Below, piece after piece: positions 32,751 to 40,756 of a stretch of 64,000 bases of DNA. The notes under the pieces are model-generated. The model saw only the letters and a list, made by a program, of their open reading frames with translations, had not been told where the DNA came from and made no database searches. This DNA is from PBB1 sp965229345. Lineage in GTDB: Bacteria > Pseudomonadota > Gammaproteobacteria > Burkholderiales > Burkholderiaceae_C. The first letter of the stretch is position 1. Each line of letters begins with the position of its first letter. A program made the position numbers and the translations under genes. The stretch spans positions 868,001-932,000 of the forward strand of contig OZ245872.1 in NCBI GenBank assembly GCA_965229345.1, in the 5' to 3' direction.

Positions 32751-33329
32751 TCAGGACCAGAAGGTCAACACCTCGCTGGTCGGTGGCTTGTCGTGCTTGG
32801 CGCGGCCGTCCAGAGCAGGCGTGCCGATGGCGATCCAGCCGACCAGCGTCTCCCCGGCATCGCAGAACGCCGATGTCAGCAGCGGCGAGCGCGCTTTCGC
32901 CCCGCTCAGCATCTTGGCGCCGTAACCCATCGCCTTGGCCGCCAGCAGCAGGTACGCCACCGCGCCGCCGACGCAGGCCCATTGCTCATGCGCAGGCACC
33001 TGAGGGTGACCCAGATCGAGTCGGGCGATCACCGCCAGCGTGACCGGTGCCTTCAAGGCACGCTCGCGGTCGAGCGCGGCGCCGGCCGCATCCTTGCCGC
33101 CCGCGCGCGCGGCCTGCTCGAACAGGGTGGCCAGGCGGGCTCTGGCCTCGCCGCGCACGGCACTGAAACGAAATGGAACCAGCGCAGCGTGGTCGGGCGC
33201 GCGCAAGGCGGCCTCGGTGAGTGTGTGCAGTTCGGCGTCGCTCGGGCCGGGCTCGACCAGGTGCTTGGGGCCGGTCGAATGGCGCTCCAGCAGGGCCTGC
33301 AGCACCGGGTGGGAATCGGGTGTGGTCAT
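32751..33329 (-). CDS. Nitroreductase family protein (YdjA-like)
   Basis: Short FMN-dependent nitroreductase-fold protein of about 192 residues. N-terminal LLERHSTGPKHLVEPGPS resembles the RRS..L start of YdjA-type members, with EAALRAPDHAALVPFRF as the flavin-site region and AVAYLLLAAKAMGYGAKMLSG in the second half. It starts two bases after the stop of the second permease gene of the PhnDCEE-like transporter, so it is co-transcribed with it. The electron acceptor is unknown; linkage to an oxyanion-type transporter suggests reduction of the imported compound, which is inference. Confidence 0.85.
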   Translation of the reverse strand: MTTPDSHPVLQALLERHSTGPKHLVEPGPSDAELHTLTEAALRAPDHAALVPFRFSAVRGEARARLATLFEQAARAGGKDAAGAALDRERALKAPVTLAVIARLDLGHPQVPAHEQWACVGGAVAYLLLAAKAMGYGAKMLSGAKARSPLLTSAFCDAGETLVGWIAIGTPALDGRAKHDKPPTSEVLTFWS

Positions 33330-33331
33330 GG

Positions 33332-34147
33332 TCAGCGGTTCAGCCATCGCCGCGCAGCGTACGACATCGCATCGACCACCGCCACCAGCGACATCATCGC
33401 CAGCAGCACGGTGCAGCTCTCGTGCATCTGGAACAGCCCGAGGTGATACGACAGCATCTGTCCCAGTCCGCCCGCACCGACCACGCCCAGCACCGCGGCA
33501 GCGCGGATGTTGTTCTCCCAGCGGTACAGCGTGTAAGAGACGACCTGGGGCCAGATCTGCGGCAGCGTCGCCCACAGGAACACCCGCAGCGGCCCGACGC
33601 CGCGCACGCGCAGTGCGAACGCCGGCTCTGGCGGTGCGTTCTCGATGCTCTCGGCGAACAGCCGACCGAGTACGCCGCTGGTGTGAGCCGCCAGCGCCAA
33701 CGTGCCCGAGAACGGTCCCAGCCCGGCGGCGATCAGCAGCAGCACCGCCCACACCAGCTCGGGCACCGAGCGCAGCACGTTCAAGGCGATGCGCGCTGCG
33801 CCGCGCAGCAGTGGTGCGGCGAGGCCGGGCCGATCGTCGTGCCCGCGCGCGCTGGCGCCCAGCGACAGGACCAGGCCGCCGAGCGCAGCGAGCAGCGTGC
33901 CGAGCAAGGACATCGCCAGGGTTTCCAGCGTGCCATCGAGCACGCGGCGCAAGAAGGCCGGTGCCGTCTCCGGCGGGAAGAAGCTGCCAGCGAATCGGGC
34001 CATCGCCTGCCGTGCCTCGGCAGACAGAAAGTCGCTTGTCTTTAGATCGAGCGTTGCGAAGCTGGCCACCACCAATGCGGCGATGCCCAAAGCGACCCAG
34101 CGCGCGGCGCGGCGGGCGGGAGGCGGCGCGTGGGCCGATGCGGTCAT
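33332..34147 (-). CDS. PhnE-type ABC transporter permease, second copy
   Basis: 271-residue inner-membrane permease of the phosphonate/phosphite ABC family, with about six TM segments. The EAA-like cytoplasmic loop region RVRGVGPLRVFLWATLPQIWPQV and the segment VLRSVPELVWAVLLL are conserved with the first permease copy. Its start overlaps the stop of the first permease gene (ATGA). Two PhnE-type permeases with one ATPase imply a heterodimeric channel. Confidence 0.88.
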   Translation of the reverse strand: MTASAHAPPPARRAARWVALGIAALVVASFATLDLKTSDFLSAEARQAMARFAGSFFPPETAPAFLRRVLDGTLETLAMSLLGTLLAALGGLVLSLGASARGHDDRPGLAAPLLRGAARIALNVLRSVPELVWAVLLLIAAGLGPFSGTLALAAHTSGVLGRLFAESIENAPPEPAFALRVRGVGPLRVFLWATLPQIWPQVVSYTLYRWENNIRAAAVLGVVGAGGLGQMLSYHLGLFQMHESCTVLLAMMSLVAVVDAMSYAARRWLNR

Positions 34148-35025
34148 GCCATCGCCTTTCTCAACACCGCGCTGATGCGGTCCGACAACGCGACCAGCGC
34201 GATGAACACCAGCAGGATGCTGCTGACCTCACCGCCGGAGAACATCTTCGCTGCGCTGTCGAGCAGCTGGCCCAGGCCGCCCGCGCCGACGAAGCCCAGC
34301 ACCACCGACGCGCGGATTGCGCATTCCCAGCGGTAGAGGGTGTAGCTGACCAGCTCGGCCGCGCACTGCGGCAACGTGCCGAACAGCAGCGCCTGCAGCC
34401 GGCCGCCGCCGTTGCGCAGCAGCGCCTGCGTCGGGGCCGGGTCGCTGCTTTCGAGAATTTCGGCGTAAACCTTGCCCAGCATGCCGCCGTAGGCGATGCC
34501 GATCGCCAGCACCCCGGCCGTCGGGCCCAGGCCGACCACGCGCACGAACAGCAGCGCCCAGACCAACTCGGGCACCGAGCGCAGCACCACCATCGTCCAG
34601 CGCAGCAGCGTGCGCACCGCGAGCGGCAGCAGGCCCATCGGTTGAGCCAGCGCGCTGACCGACAGCCGCGCAGTGGAACCCAGCGCCAGCGGCACCGCGA
34701 TCAGCCATGCCAATGTCATGCCCGTCGTGGCGATGGCGACGGTGCGCCAGGTTTCGTGCAACAGCAGCCCGAGGAACTCGGCGTCCATCCGCGGCGGCAC
34801 GAAGCTGACCAGGAAATGCCCGGTCGAGCGCAGGCTGCGCGCATCCAGCAGCACCCAGGGCTTGAATTCGGTCAGCACCACCAGCGGCCACAGCAGCGCG
34901 GCGAGCAGCAGCACCGTGGCCCAGCGGACGGCGCGTGCGGGGTCGCTGCGAGCCAGCGCGGCATCGGCCATGGCATTCGCAGCGGCCGTCGACGCGCTCT
35001 GGCGCAGGTTTGAAGAGGGTGTCAC
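34144..35025 (-). CDS. PhnE-type ABC transporter permease, first copy
   Basis: About 293 residues from a GTG (VTPSSNLRQ), or 275 from ATG 34971 (MADAALARS); neither start has a strong ribosome site, so the N terminus is open. Predicted TM segments include VRWATVLLLAALLWPLVVLT and MTLAWLIAVPLALG. The loop GGGRLQALLFGTLPQCAAELVSYTLYRWE aligns with the second copy, and both share RSVPELVWAL and VGAGGLGQ. It lies 13 bases downstream of the ATPase gene. Family role: forms the membrane channel for an oxyanion or organophosphonate importer. Confidence 0.87.
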   Translation of the reverse strand: MTPSSNLRQSASTAAANAMADAALARSDPARAVRWATVLLLAALLWPLVVLTEFKPWVLLDARSLRSTGHFLVSFVPPRMDAEFLGLLLHETWRTVAIATTGMTLAWLIAVPLALGSTARLSVSALAQPMGLLPLAVRTLLRWTMVVLRSVPELVWALLFVRVVGLGPTAGVLAIGIAYGGMLGKVYAEILESSDPAPTQALLRNGGGRLQALLFGTLPQCAAELVSYTLYRWECAIRASVVLGFVGAGGLGQLLDSAAKMFSGGEVSSILLVFIALVALSDRISAVLRKAMA

Positions 35026-35038
35026 GCTGGCATCGATC

Positions 35039-35932
35039 TCAGCGGCAGATGATGGCCACCGGGGCCACATGCGGGGGCCGAGGGGCGTGGTCGTCGTCGT
35101 TGCTGGCATCGATCGCCGGTGCGTCGGCCAGCCCCGATGTGCCGTACAGCGCACTGATCTGCGCATCGGTGAACGCCGAGGCCGCACCGTCGTAGACGAT
35201 CACGCCATCGCGCAGCGCGACGATGCGCGGGAAGCGACGCCGCGCCACCTCGACCTGGTGCAGCGTGCACACCAATGTGCGATCGGTGCGGTGCGCGGCG
35301 GCCGTCAGGCTGTCGATCACCTGCTCGGCACGCACCGGATCGAGCGCCGACAACGGCTCGTCGATCAGCCAGAGCGCGGCATCGGCGACCAGCGCGCGCG
35401 CCAGCCCGACGCGCTGGCGTTCACCGCCGGAGAGCCGATCGACGCGCTCCCACAGCTTGTCGCCCAGGTCCAGTGTGGCCAGCGCGGCTTGTGCCAGCGC
35501 TGCTTCGCGAGGGTGCCACAGCGTGCGCAGGCTGGCCCACAGCGACTGCGCTGGCAACCGCCCGGCCAGTACCGCGGTGACCACGCGCTGCCGCGGGGGC
35601 AGCGGCGGCACCTGCGGTGCGAGGAACAGCCGGCCGCGCAGCCGTTGCCGTGCGCCGGTCGACAGCGTCCATGGGTCCGCGCCGAACAGCGTCAGCTGGC
35701 CCGACAGCGGCGGCACGGCGCAGGCCAGCGCCTGCAGCAGGCTGGTCTTGCCGGCGCCCGACGAGCCGATCAGCGCGAGCTGTTCGCCGCGCCGAATCTG
35801 CAGAGACAGCCCGCGCAGCGCCTCCGCCGTCGCCCCAGGTGCGGCGGCCGCGCGCAGATCGCGAAGCGAGACGACCAGGTCGCTGGCGTCGCTGAGATCG
35901 GCCGCATCCCTCGCGGCGGATGGAGCTGTCAC
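35039..35932 (-). CDS. PhnC-type ABC transporter ATP-binding protein
   Basis: About 297 residues. Walker A GSSGAGKTSLLQ, signature LSGGERQRVGLARAL, Walker B ALWLIDEPLSALDP and an H-loop in CTLHQVEVA are complete. APQVPPLPPRQRVVTAVLAGRLP is the PhnC-like Q-loop/coupling region. The GTG start overlaps the stop of the binding-protein gene (GTGA). The first ~25 residues are an acidic, Ala-rich extension. The ATPase drives import through the two PhnE-like permeases encoded next. Confidence 0.9.
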   Translation of the reverse strand: MTAPSAARDAADLSDASDLVVSLRDLRAAAAPGATAEALRGLSLQIRRGEQLALIGSSGAGKTSLLQALACAVPPLSGQLTLFGADPWTLSTGARQRLRGRLFLAPQVPPLPPRQRVVTAVLAGRLPAQSLWASLRTLWHPREAALAQAALATLDLGDKLWERVDRLSGGERQRVGLARALVADAALWLIDEPLSALDPVRAEQVIDSLTAAAHRTDRTLVCTLHQVEVARRRFPRIVALRDGVIVYDGAASAFTDAQISALYGTSGLADAPAIDASNDDDHAPRPPHVAPVAIICR

Positions 35933-36807
35933 TTCAGCAGGCCAGCGTTCTCGGCCGCGGCGCGGATGCCGCTGTAGTTCTCGGCCTTGGTCGGGATGAA
36001 TCGCGTCGCGCGTTGCAGGCCGAGGATCTCCTTGCCCTGCGGTGTGCTGGCGTCCAGCGCCAGGAAGGCCTGCTGCAGTTTGTTGCGCAGATCGGCCGGC
36101 ATGTCGGCATGCACCGTCCAGTTGTAGTCGTAGTACGGTGGCGTCGTGTAGAAGACCTTGACCACCGCCGGGTCGACCTTCTTGTCGGCGACGAACTTGT
36201 CCCACACCGAGATGTTCAACGCGCCGGCATCGACCTTGCCGCTGGCCACAGCAGCGATCGTCGCGTCGTGCGCGCCGGAGAAGCTGATGCGCTTGAGGTC
36301 CACATCGGGGTTGATCTTCGCGGCCAGCAGGAAGCTGCGCGGCATCAGGTGGCCCGAGGTGCTCGAGGCCGAGCCGAAGCTGAGCGTCTTGCCCTTGAGG
36401 TCTTCGAGCTTGTTGATGCCGCTGTTCGCGTCGGTGATGAAGACGGAACGGAACTTCTCGTCTTCCTCGCGCTGCACCAACGGAATCACCTTGCCCTCCG
36501 AGCGCACGCTGGCCTGCACGAACGTGAAGCCGCCGAACCAGGCCAGATCGACCTTCTTGTTGACCAGGGCCTCGACGGCCGCCGCGTAGTCGGTCACCGG
36601 CGTCCACTCGACCTTCACGCCCAGCTTGGCTTCGAGGTAAGCGCCGAGCGGTGCGAACTTGCGCGCCAGTTCGGTCGGTGCCTCGTCGGGGATCGCGGTG
36701 ACGCGCAGCACCTGCTGCGCGTGGGCGGCGACGGCAAGCGTGGCGGCTGCGGTGATCAAGACCAGCGAGCGCGCCCAGCGGGCAACGCGGTGGAGGGTGG
36801 GGTTCAT
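35929..36807 (-). CDS. PhnD-like periplasmic binding protein (phosphonate/phosphite/selenate type)
   Basis: 292 residues with a signal peptide (SLVLITAAATLAVAAHAQ, cleavage after AHA). The mature N terminus RVTAIPDEAPTELARKFAPLG, with VPVTDYAA-like VTDYAAAVEAL, FGSASSTSGHLMPR and DLAWFGGFTFVQA, belongs to the PhnD superfamily. The IPDEAPTEL start recalls the subgroup sometimes named putative selenate-binding, so the ligand could be selenate, phosphite or a phosphonate. No C-P lyase genes are nearby. First gene of D-C-E-E-nitroreductase, transcribed away from perM. Confidence 0.88.
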   Translation of the reverse strand: MNPTLHRVARWARSLVLITAAATLAVAAHAQQVLRVTAIPDEAPTELARKFAPLGAYLEAKLGVKVEWTPVTDYAAAVEALVNKKVDLAWFGGFTFVQASVRSEGKVIPLVQREEDEKFRSVFITDANSGINKLEDLKGKTLSFGSASSTSGHLMPRSFLLAAKINPDVDLKRISFSGAHDATIAAVASGKVDAGALNISVWDKFVADKKVDPAVVKVFYTTPPYYDYNWTVHADMPADLRNKLQQAFLALDASTPQGKEILGLQRATRFIPTKAENYSGIRAAAENAGLLK

Positions 36808-36903
36808 GCGAAAAGCTCCTGAGGGCGACGGCGCACCGTGTGGTCAAACCCAGGAGGTTAACGGCGTTGCAGGGTGCGCCAGCCACCTGCGGTACCCTGC
36901 CGC

Positions 36904-38127
36904 ATGAACGACACCCCTGCCACCCCGGATACCGCGACCTCGCTGGGCAGCTTGCGCGAACTGGCTGCGGCGATCGCGCCTGAGTCTGAACCGATCGCCG
37001 CGCCCGAGCCCGAGCGCGAACGTGTGCTGCTGCACATGCCGGTCGATGTGCGCAGCATGTCGCTTGCGGTGCTGGCCGGCTTGGCGGTGCTGTACACGCT
37101 GCAGTGGGCCAGCGTGGTGCTGATCCCGCTGATGCTGGGGGTGACGGTCAGCTATGCACTCAGCCCGCTGGTCGATCGACTCGAACGCGCGCGGTTGCCA
37201 CGTGCGGCCGCTGCGGGGTTGCTGTTGCTGTCCATCGTGGGTGGCATCGGCTCGACGGTGTATTCGCTGAGCGACGATGCCACCGCGCTGATCGAGTCGC
37301 TGCCCGAGGTGGCGCAGAAGATTCGTCAAACCGTACGGGGCAGTCGCGGGGCCTCGGAATCGGCGATGGACAAGATGCAGAAGGCCGCGGCCCAGTTGGA
37401 ACAGGCCGCACAGGAAGGCGGACTCACTTCAACGACCGCCTCGCGCGGCGTCACCCGGGTGCGCGTCGAACGGCCGCAGTTCGACATCAAGGACTACCTC
37501 TGGACGGGCACGCTGAGCCTGGCCGCATCGCTTGGGCAGGCGATGATGGTGCTGTTCATCAGCTTCTTCCTGATGGCCTCGGGCAACACCTTCCGCCGCA
37601 AGCTGGTGAAGATCGTCGGCCCCACCTTCGCGCGGCGCAAGATCACCGTGCAGGCGCTCGACGAGATCAACGACCAGGTCCAGCGCTACCTGCTGGTGCA
37701 GGTGATCGTCAGCCTGGGGGTCGGTCTGGCGACGTGGCTGGCGTTCTTGGCGATGGGGGTCCAGCACGCGGCGGTGTGGGGCGTGGCGGCCTGCGTGCTG
37801 AATTTCGTGCCGTACATCGGCTCGCTCGTCATCACCGCGGCCTCGGCGATGGTTGGCTTCGTGCAGTTCGGCAGTGTCGACATGGCCTTACTGGTGACTG
37901 GCGTGTCGCTGCTGATCCACACCGTGTCGGGTCATCTGATCACGCCGTGGCTGACCAGTCGCACCTGCCAGATGAACGCGGTGGCGGTGTTCGTCGGCGT
38001 TCTGGCGTTCGGCTGGCTGTGGGGCATTTGGGGGCTGCTGCTGGGCACACCAATGCTGATGATGGTCAAGACGGTCTGTGACCGCGTCGACGATCTCAAG
38101 CCCATCGGCGAACTGCTCGGGGCCTGA
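36904..38127 (+). CDS. AI-2E family transporter (PerM-like)
   Basis: 407-residue polytopic membrane protein of the AI-2E/PerM family. The acidic Pro/Ala-rich cytoplasmic N terminus (residues 1-45) is followed by about eight TM segments, a large amphipathic middle (residues 130-195, with DKMQKAAAQLEQAAQ), and family motifs FISFFLMASGNTFRR and FLAMGVQHAAVWGVAACVLNFVPYIGS. Members range from quorum-signal exporters to Na+/H+ antiporters; the substrate is not predictable. It has its own promoter region facing phnD. Confidence 0.88.
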   Translation: MNDTPATPDTATSLGSLRELAAAIAPESEPIAAPEPERERVLLHMPVDVRSMSLAVLAGLAVLYTLQWASVVLIPLMLGVTVSYALSPLVDRLERARLPRAAAAGLLLLSIVGGIGSTVYSLSDDATALIESLPEVAQKIRQTVRGSRGASESAMDKMQKAAAQLEQAAQEGGLTSTTASRGVTRVRVERPQFDIKDYLWTGTLSLAASLGQAMMVLFISFFLMASGNTFRRKLVKIVGPTFARRKITVQALDEINDQVQRYLLVQVIVSLGVGLATWLAFLAMGVQHAAVWGVAACVLNFVPYIGSLVITAASAMVGFVQFGSVDMALLVTGVSLLIHTVSGHLITPWLTSRTCQMNAVAVFVGVLAFGWLWGIWGLLLGTPMLMMVKTVCDRVDDLKPIGELLGA

Positions 38128-38178
38128 CCGAACCGGCCTCGCCAGCCCCGGCGTCGCCCCGGGGCCACTGTCAGCGCG

Positions 38179-38880
38179 TCAGGTGTTGCCGCCCGCCGGG
38201 GACGAGGTGCGCATCGTGTTCGGCCCATCGCGCTGGGTGCTGCTGTCCGACAGACGCAGCGTGTCGCCATCGACGACGACCGCTGCACCCACGGCCATCG
38301 CCTGGGCGCGGCGGAACGATCGGGTGCTGCCATCGTCCATGCGCACCGTGACGTCGTAGACCGTTTCGGTTCGCACCCGCTTCTCGACCTCGTTACCCGC
38401 GAAGCCGCCGCCAATGGCGCCCAGCACCGTCATCGCCGTCTTGCCTTTGCCGCCACCGATCTGGTTGCCCAGCAGGCCTCCAGCGACCCCGCCGGCAACC
38501 ACACCCACGCCGCTGCCCTGGCCCTTCTGCTGCACCGCCTGGACCGACTCCACCACGCCGCAGCTCGCGCAGACCACAGTGCGGGTCGTTCCACCGGGCG
38601 CGTGCCACGGTGCGTCGACGCTGGTCCCGCTCGATGTCGCAGGCCTCGGTGCGGCCTTGTGCTTGATGGGGGGCGCTGCCGGTGGTACCTCGGTCATCGA
38701 CGAGACCGAGGCAGGCGTCGCACTGTCGGATGAATCGGTCGGCGGGATCGATTTCATGACCAGCGCCCCGGCCAGCGCGGCCGTTACCAGGCCGAGGGCC
38801 CCGAAGCCGATCCACACGGCACGTGGAAGGCCTGTGGTCGACGGGGCGGCAGTGGAAACAGCGGAAGTAGAGGGGATCAT
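38179..38880 (-). CDS. Glycine-zipper (17 kDa antigen-like) membrane protein
   Basis: 233 residues. One N-terminal TM segment (AVWIGFGALGLVTAALAGALVM) acts as anchor, a Pro/Ala/Ser-rich linker follows, then CASCGVVESVQAV, and a glycine-zipper 2TM region (GVVAGGVAGGLLGNQIGGG, then AIGGGFAGNEVEKR). It ends with a small beta-rich part (YDVTVRMDDGSTRSFRR). Similar Rickettsia 17kDa-type proteins are envelope-associated. It is anchored rather than a lipoprotein, since no lipobox is seen. Function unknown. Confidence 0.85.
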   Translation of the reverse strand: MIPSTSAVSTAAPSTTGLPRAVWIGFGALGLVTAALAGALVMKSIPPTDSSDSATPASVSSMTEVPPAAPPIKHKAAPRPATSSGTSVDAPWHAPGGTTRTVVCASCGVVESVQAVQQKGQGSGVGVVAGGVAGGLLGNQIGGGKGKTAMTVLGAIGGGFAGNEVEKRVRTETVYDVTVRMDDGSTRSFRRAQAMAVGAAVVVDGDTLRLSDSSTQRDGPNTMRTSSPAGGNT

Positions 38881-39100
38881 CGTCAGTCCTTGAATTGGTT
38901 CTTGGTAATAAAACGGCGATTGGAGACCGTCGATGACTCAGCGATCCCGGCAAGTTGTTTCCGGGTGTGTCCCGGCCCTGTCGGGAGCATCAGTTCCGAC
39001 GGCGTTTGGCCATGAAGCCCACCGCACCCAGACCGGCCAGCAGCAAGGCACGGGTCTGCGGCGTCCTCTGCGATTGCAGACGAACGCTGTGCGCTGTGCA
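38881..39100. other. 220-base gap between glycine-zipper gene and dps
   Basis: No convincing gene. A 72-codon frame on the minus strand is coupled to the dps stop (TGATG) but has no domain-like composition. In the dps frame itself, reading past the TGA gives 36 codons that end in a hydrophobic stretch (ALLLAGLGAVGFMA) and KRRRN before the next stop at 38990-38992. An AT-rich TTTTATTACC lies about 30 bases before the glycine-zipper gene and may belong to its promoter. Confidence 0.4.
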
Positions 39101-39691
39101 TCAGGCAGCGACTGGCGTCGCTGCCACCAGGTGCTCTGTGAGGAACCAGGCCTGCAGCTCGTTGGTGCGCAAGACGTTGCTGACGAGCAGGTCGTTGGTG
39201 CCGGAGTCACCCGCGTCGGCCACGATCTCGGCGTTCTTGCGCGCGGCGATGATGATCATCTCGTGCGCTTCGGCCAACCGTGACAACTGCACCAGCGCAG
39301 GTTCGCGGCCGCGCGGTGGTCGCGGGATGCGCGTGATTTCAGCCACGTCGGCTGCCATCGCCAGTGTCACGCCGCCCAGCACCTGGATGCGCTCGGCCAC
39401 CAGATCGACCAGTTCGGCCTGTGCCTCGTAGTGCTTGTCGAACAGCAGATGCAACTGGTCGAAGGTCGGACCGACCACCTGCCAATGGTGCTTCTTGTAG
39501 AGGTCGCGCAAGGTCATCGTGTCCGCCAGCGTCTGGTTCAGCAGCGCGACGCTCTTGGTGCAGACCGATTCGGACAGACCATTCGGCAGCTTGACGATGG
39601 TGCCGTACGCCTGCGTGACGACGCCTTGCTGATTCAAGTGCGGGGCCGCGCTGTTGGACGCGCTGTGGGACTCGGTGTGTGACTTGGACAT
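39101..39691 (-). CDS. dps: Dps family DNA-protecting ferritin
   Basis: Dodecameric mini-ferritin that oxidises and stores iron and can bind DNA under stress. 196 residues, about 30 longer than E. coli Dps because of a Ser/His-rich N-terminal tail (MSKSHTESHSASNSAAPHL). Ferroxidase residues are present: His in KKHHWQV, and Asp/Glu in LLFDKHYEAQAELVDLVAERI. A strong GAGGAG ribosome site precedes the ATG. A Dps with a polar N-terminal tail could use it for DNA contact. It stands alone and diverges from the transglutaminase gene across 227 bases. Confidence 0.94.
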   Translation of the reverse strand: MSKSHTESHSASNSAAPHLNQQGVVTQAYGTIVKLPNGLSESVCTKSVALLNQTLADTMTLRDLYKKHHWQVVGPTFDQLHLLFDKHYEAQAELVDLVAERIQVLGGVTLAMAADVAEITRIPRPPRGREPALVQLSRLAEAHEMIIIAARKNAEIVADAGDSGTNDLLVSNVLRTNELQAWFLTEHLVAATPVAA

Positions 39692-39881
39692 GGAAGGCTC
39701 CTCGAAAAGTGTGGAGCCAGTGTGGGCCGCAGCAGGGTGCGCCGGGCATCGGAGGCTGCCGCAATGAACGATCGGTGCCGTCCTACAGCCGCAGCGGCGC
39801 GGACCAGGCATTCTTCTCCGCGATGTCGGCAGCAGCGCTGCAGGAACATGGTTGTCGGCAGTTCGTCGGCAGCGCGCACGA

Positions 39882-39905
39882 ATGTTGCGTTGCAACATGT
39901 GCAAC
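39882..39905. promoter_or_regulatory. Overlapping palindromes upstream of transglutaminase/Anbu operon
   Basis: ATGTTGC-GTT-GCAACAT (39882-39898) is a perfect 7-bp inverted repeat, overlapped by GTTGCA-ACATG-TGCAAC (39889-39905). The site ends 13 bases before the transglutaminase ATG, so a bound protein, or the RNA hairpin it could form, would affect expression of that operon. It lies in the 227-base divergent gap to dps, where nothing else was recognised. Confidence 0.45.
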
Positions 39906-39918
39906 CACTGGAACCCCC

Positions 39919-40734
39919 ATGTTCATCCGCATCGGCTACGACATCGAACTCACGCTGACGGCCCCGACAGCACTGATCTACCTGCTGCGAGTGCACCCCA
40001 GCCGCGAGCCTGATCTGCAGGGGCCCGAGAACCTGTATCTGCAACCCGGTCTGGTCTCGACCGACTATTTCGACGGGTTTGGCAACCGTTGCGGGCGCAT
40101 CCAGGTGCCGCCTCACGTGTCGACCGTTCGATTGACCAATCAGGCCACCGTCTACGACACGGGTCTGCCCGATGCGGTGCACGTCGACGCTTACCAGCAT
40201 GCACCGGAAGAATTGCCGACAGAGGTGCTGCAATTCTTGCTGCCCAGCCGCTACTGCGAGGTCGACAGCGATCTACTGGGTTTTGCCTGGACTCAGTTCG
40301 GTGGCAGCCCGATGGGCTGGGGCCGGGTGCAAGCCGTCTGCGATTTCGTGAACCAGCACATCCGCTTCGACTACAGCCAGGCACGCGCCAACCGCAGTGC
40401 GCTGCAAGGCTTTCACGAGCAGACGGGCGTCTGTCGCGACTTCGCGCACCTGGCCGTCACCTTGTGTCGCTGCATGAACATCCCGGCGCGCTATGCGACG
40501 GGCTACCTCGGTGACATCGGCATCCCGCCCGTGCGATACCCGATGGATTTCAGCGCCTGGTTCGAGGTGTACCTGGGCGGTACCTGGCACACCTTCGACG
40601 CACGCCACAACACACCGCGCATCGGCCGGGTGGTGATGGCGCGAGGCCGCGATGCAGGCGACGTGCCCATCACGATGACCTTCGGCCCGAATGCACTGAC
40701 CCGCTTCGAAGTGACGACCAACGAGGCGCTGTGA
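39919..40734 (+). CDS. Transglutaminase-like family protein
   Basis: 271-residue cytosolic protein with a transglutaminase/cysteine-protease core. The N-terminal beta domain (residues 1-130, starting MFIRIGYDIELTL) is typical of bacterial transglutaminase-like proteins. The catalytic triad region has Cys in GVCRDFAHLAVTLCR, His in TWHTFDARHN and its following Asp. No signal peptide. It is 22 bases upstream of the Anbu-type protease gene, a known partnership in which transglutaminase-like proteins, alpha-E and ATP-grasp proteins cluster with Anbu. Here only the transglutaminase member is present. The start ATG is inside a GC-poor stretch with no strong ribosome site. Confidence 0.9.
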   Translation: MFIRIGYDIELTLTAPTALIYLLRVHPSREPDLQGPENLYLQPGLVSTDYFDGFGNRCGRIQVPPHVSTVRLTNQATVYDTGLPDAVHVDAYQHAPEELPTEVLQFLLPSRYCEVDSDLLGFAWTQFGGSPMGWGRVQAVCDFVNQHIRFDYSQARANRSALQGFHEQTGVCRDFAHLAVTLCRCMNIPARYATGYLGDIGIPPVRYPMDFSAWFEVYLGGTWHTFDARHNTPRIGRVVMARGRDAGDVPITMTFGPNALTRFEVTTNEAL

Positions 40735-40756
40735 GCGCGGTGACTGTGGAGCCCGC

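Noticed and set aside
35933..36886. Upstream extension of the PhnC-like ATPase through the binding-protein gene
   Set aside because: It is an out-of-frame reading of phnD; the GTGA overlap marks the start.
38883..39101. 72-codon frame coupled to the dps stop (TGATG)
   Set aside because: No motif, no hydrophobic core and no distinct ribosome site; a chance open frame is as likely.
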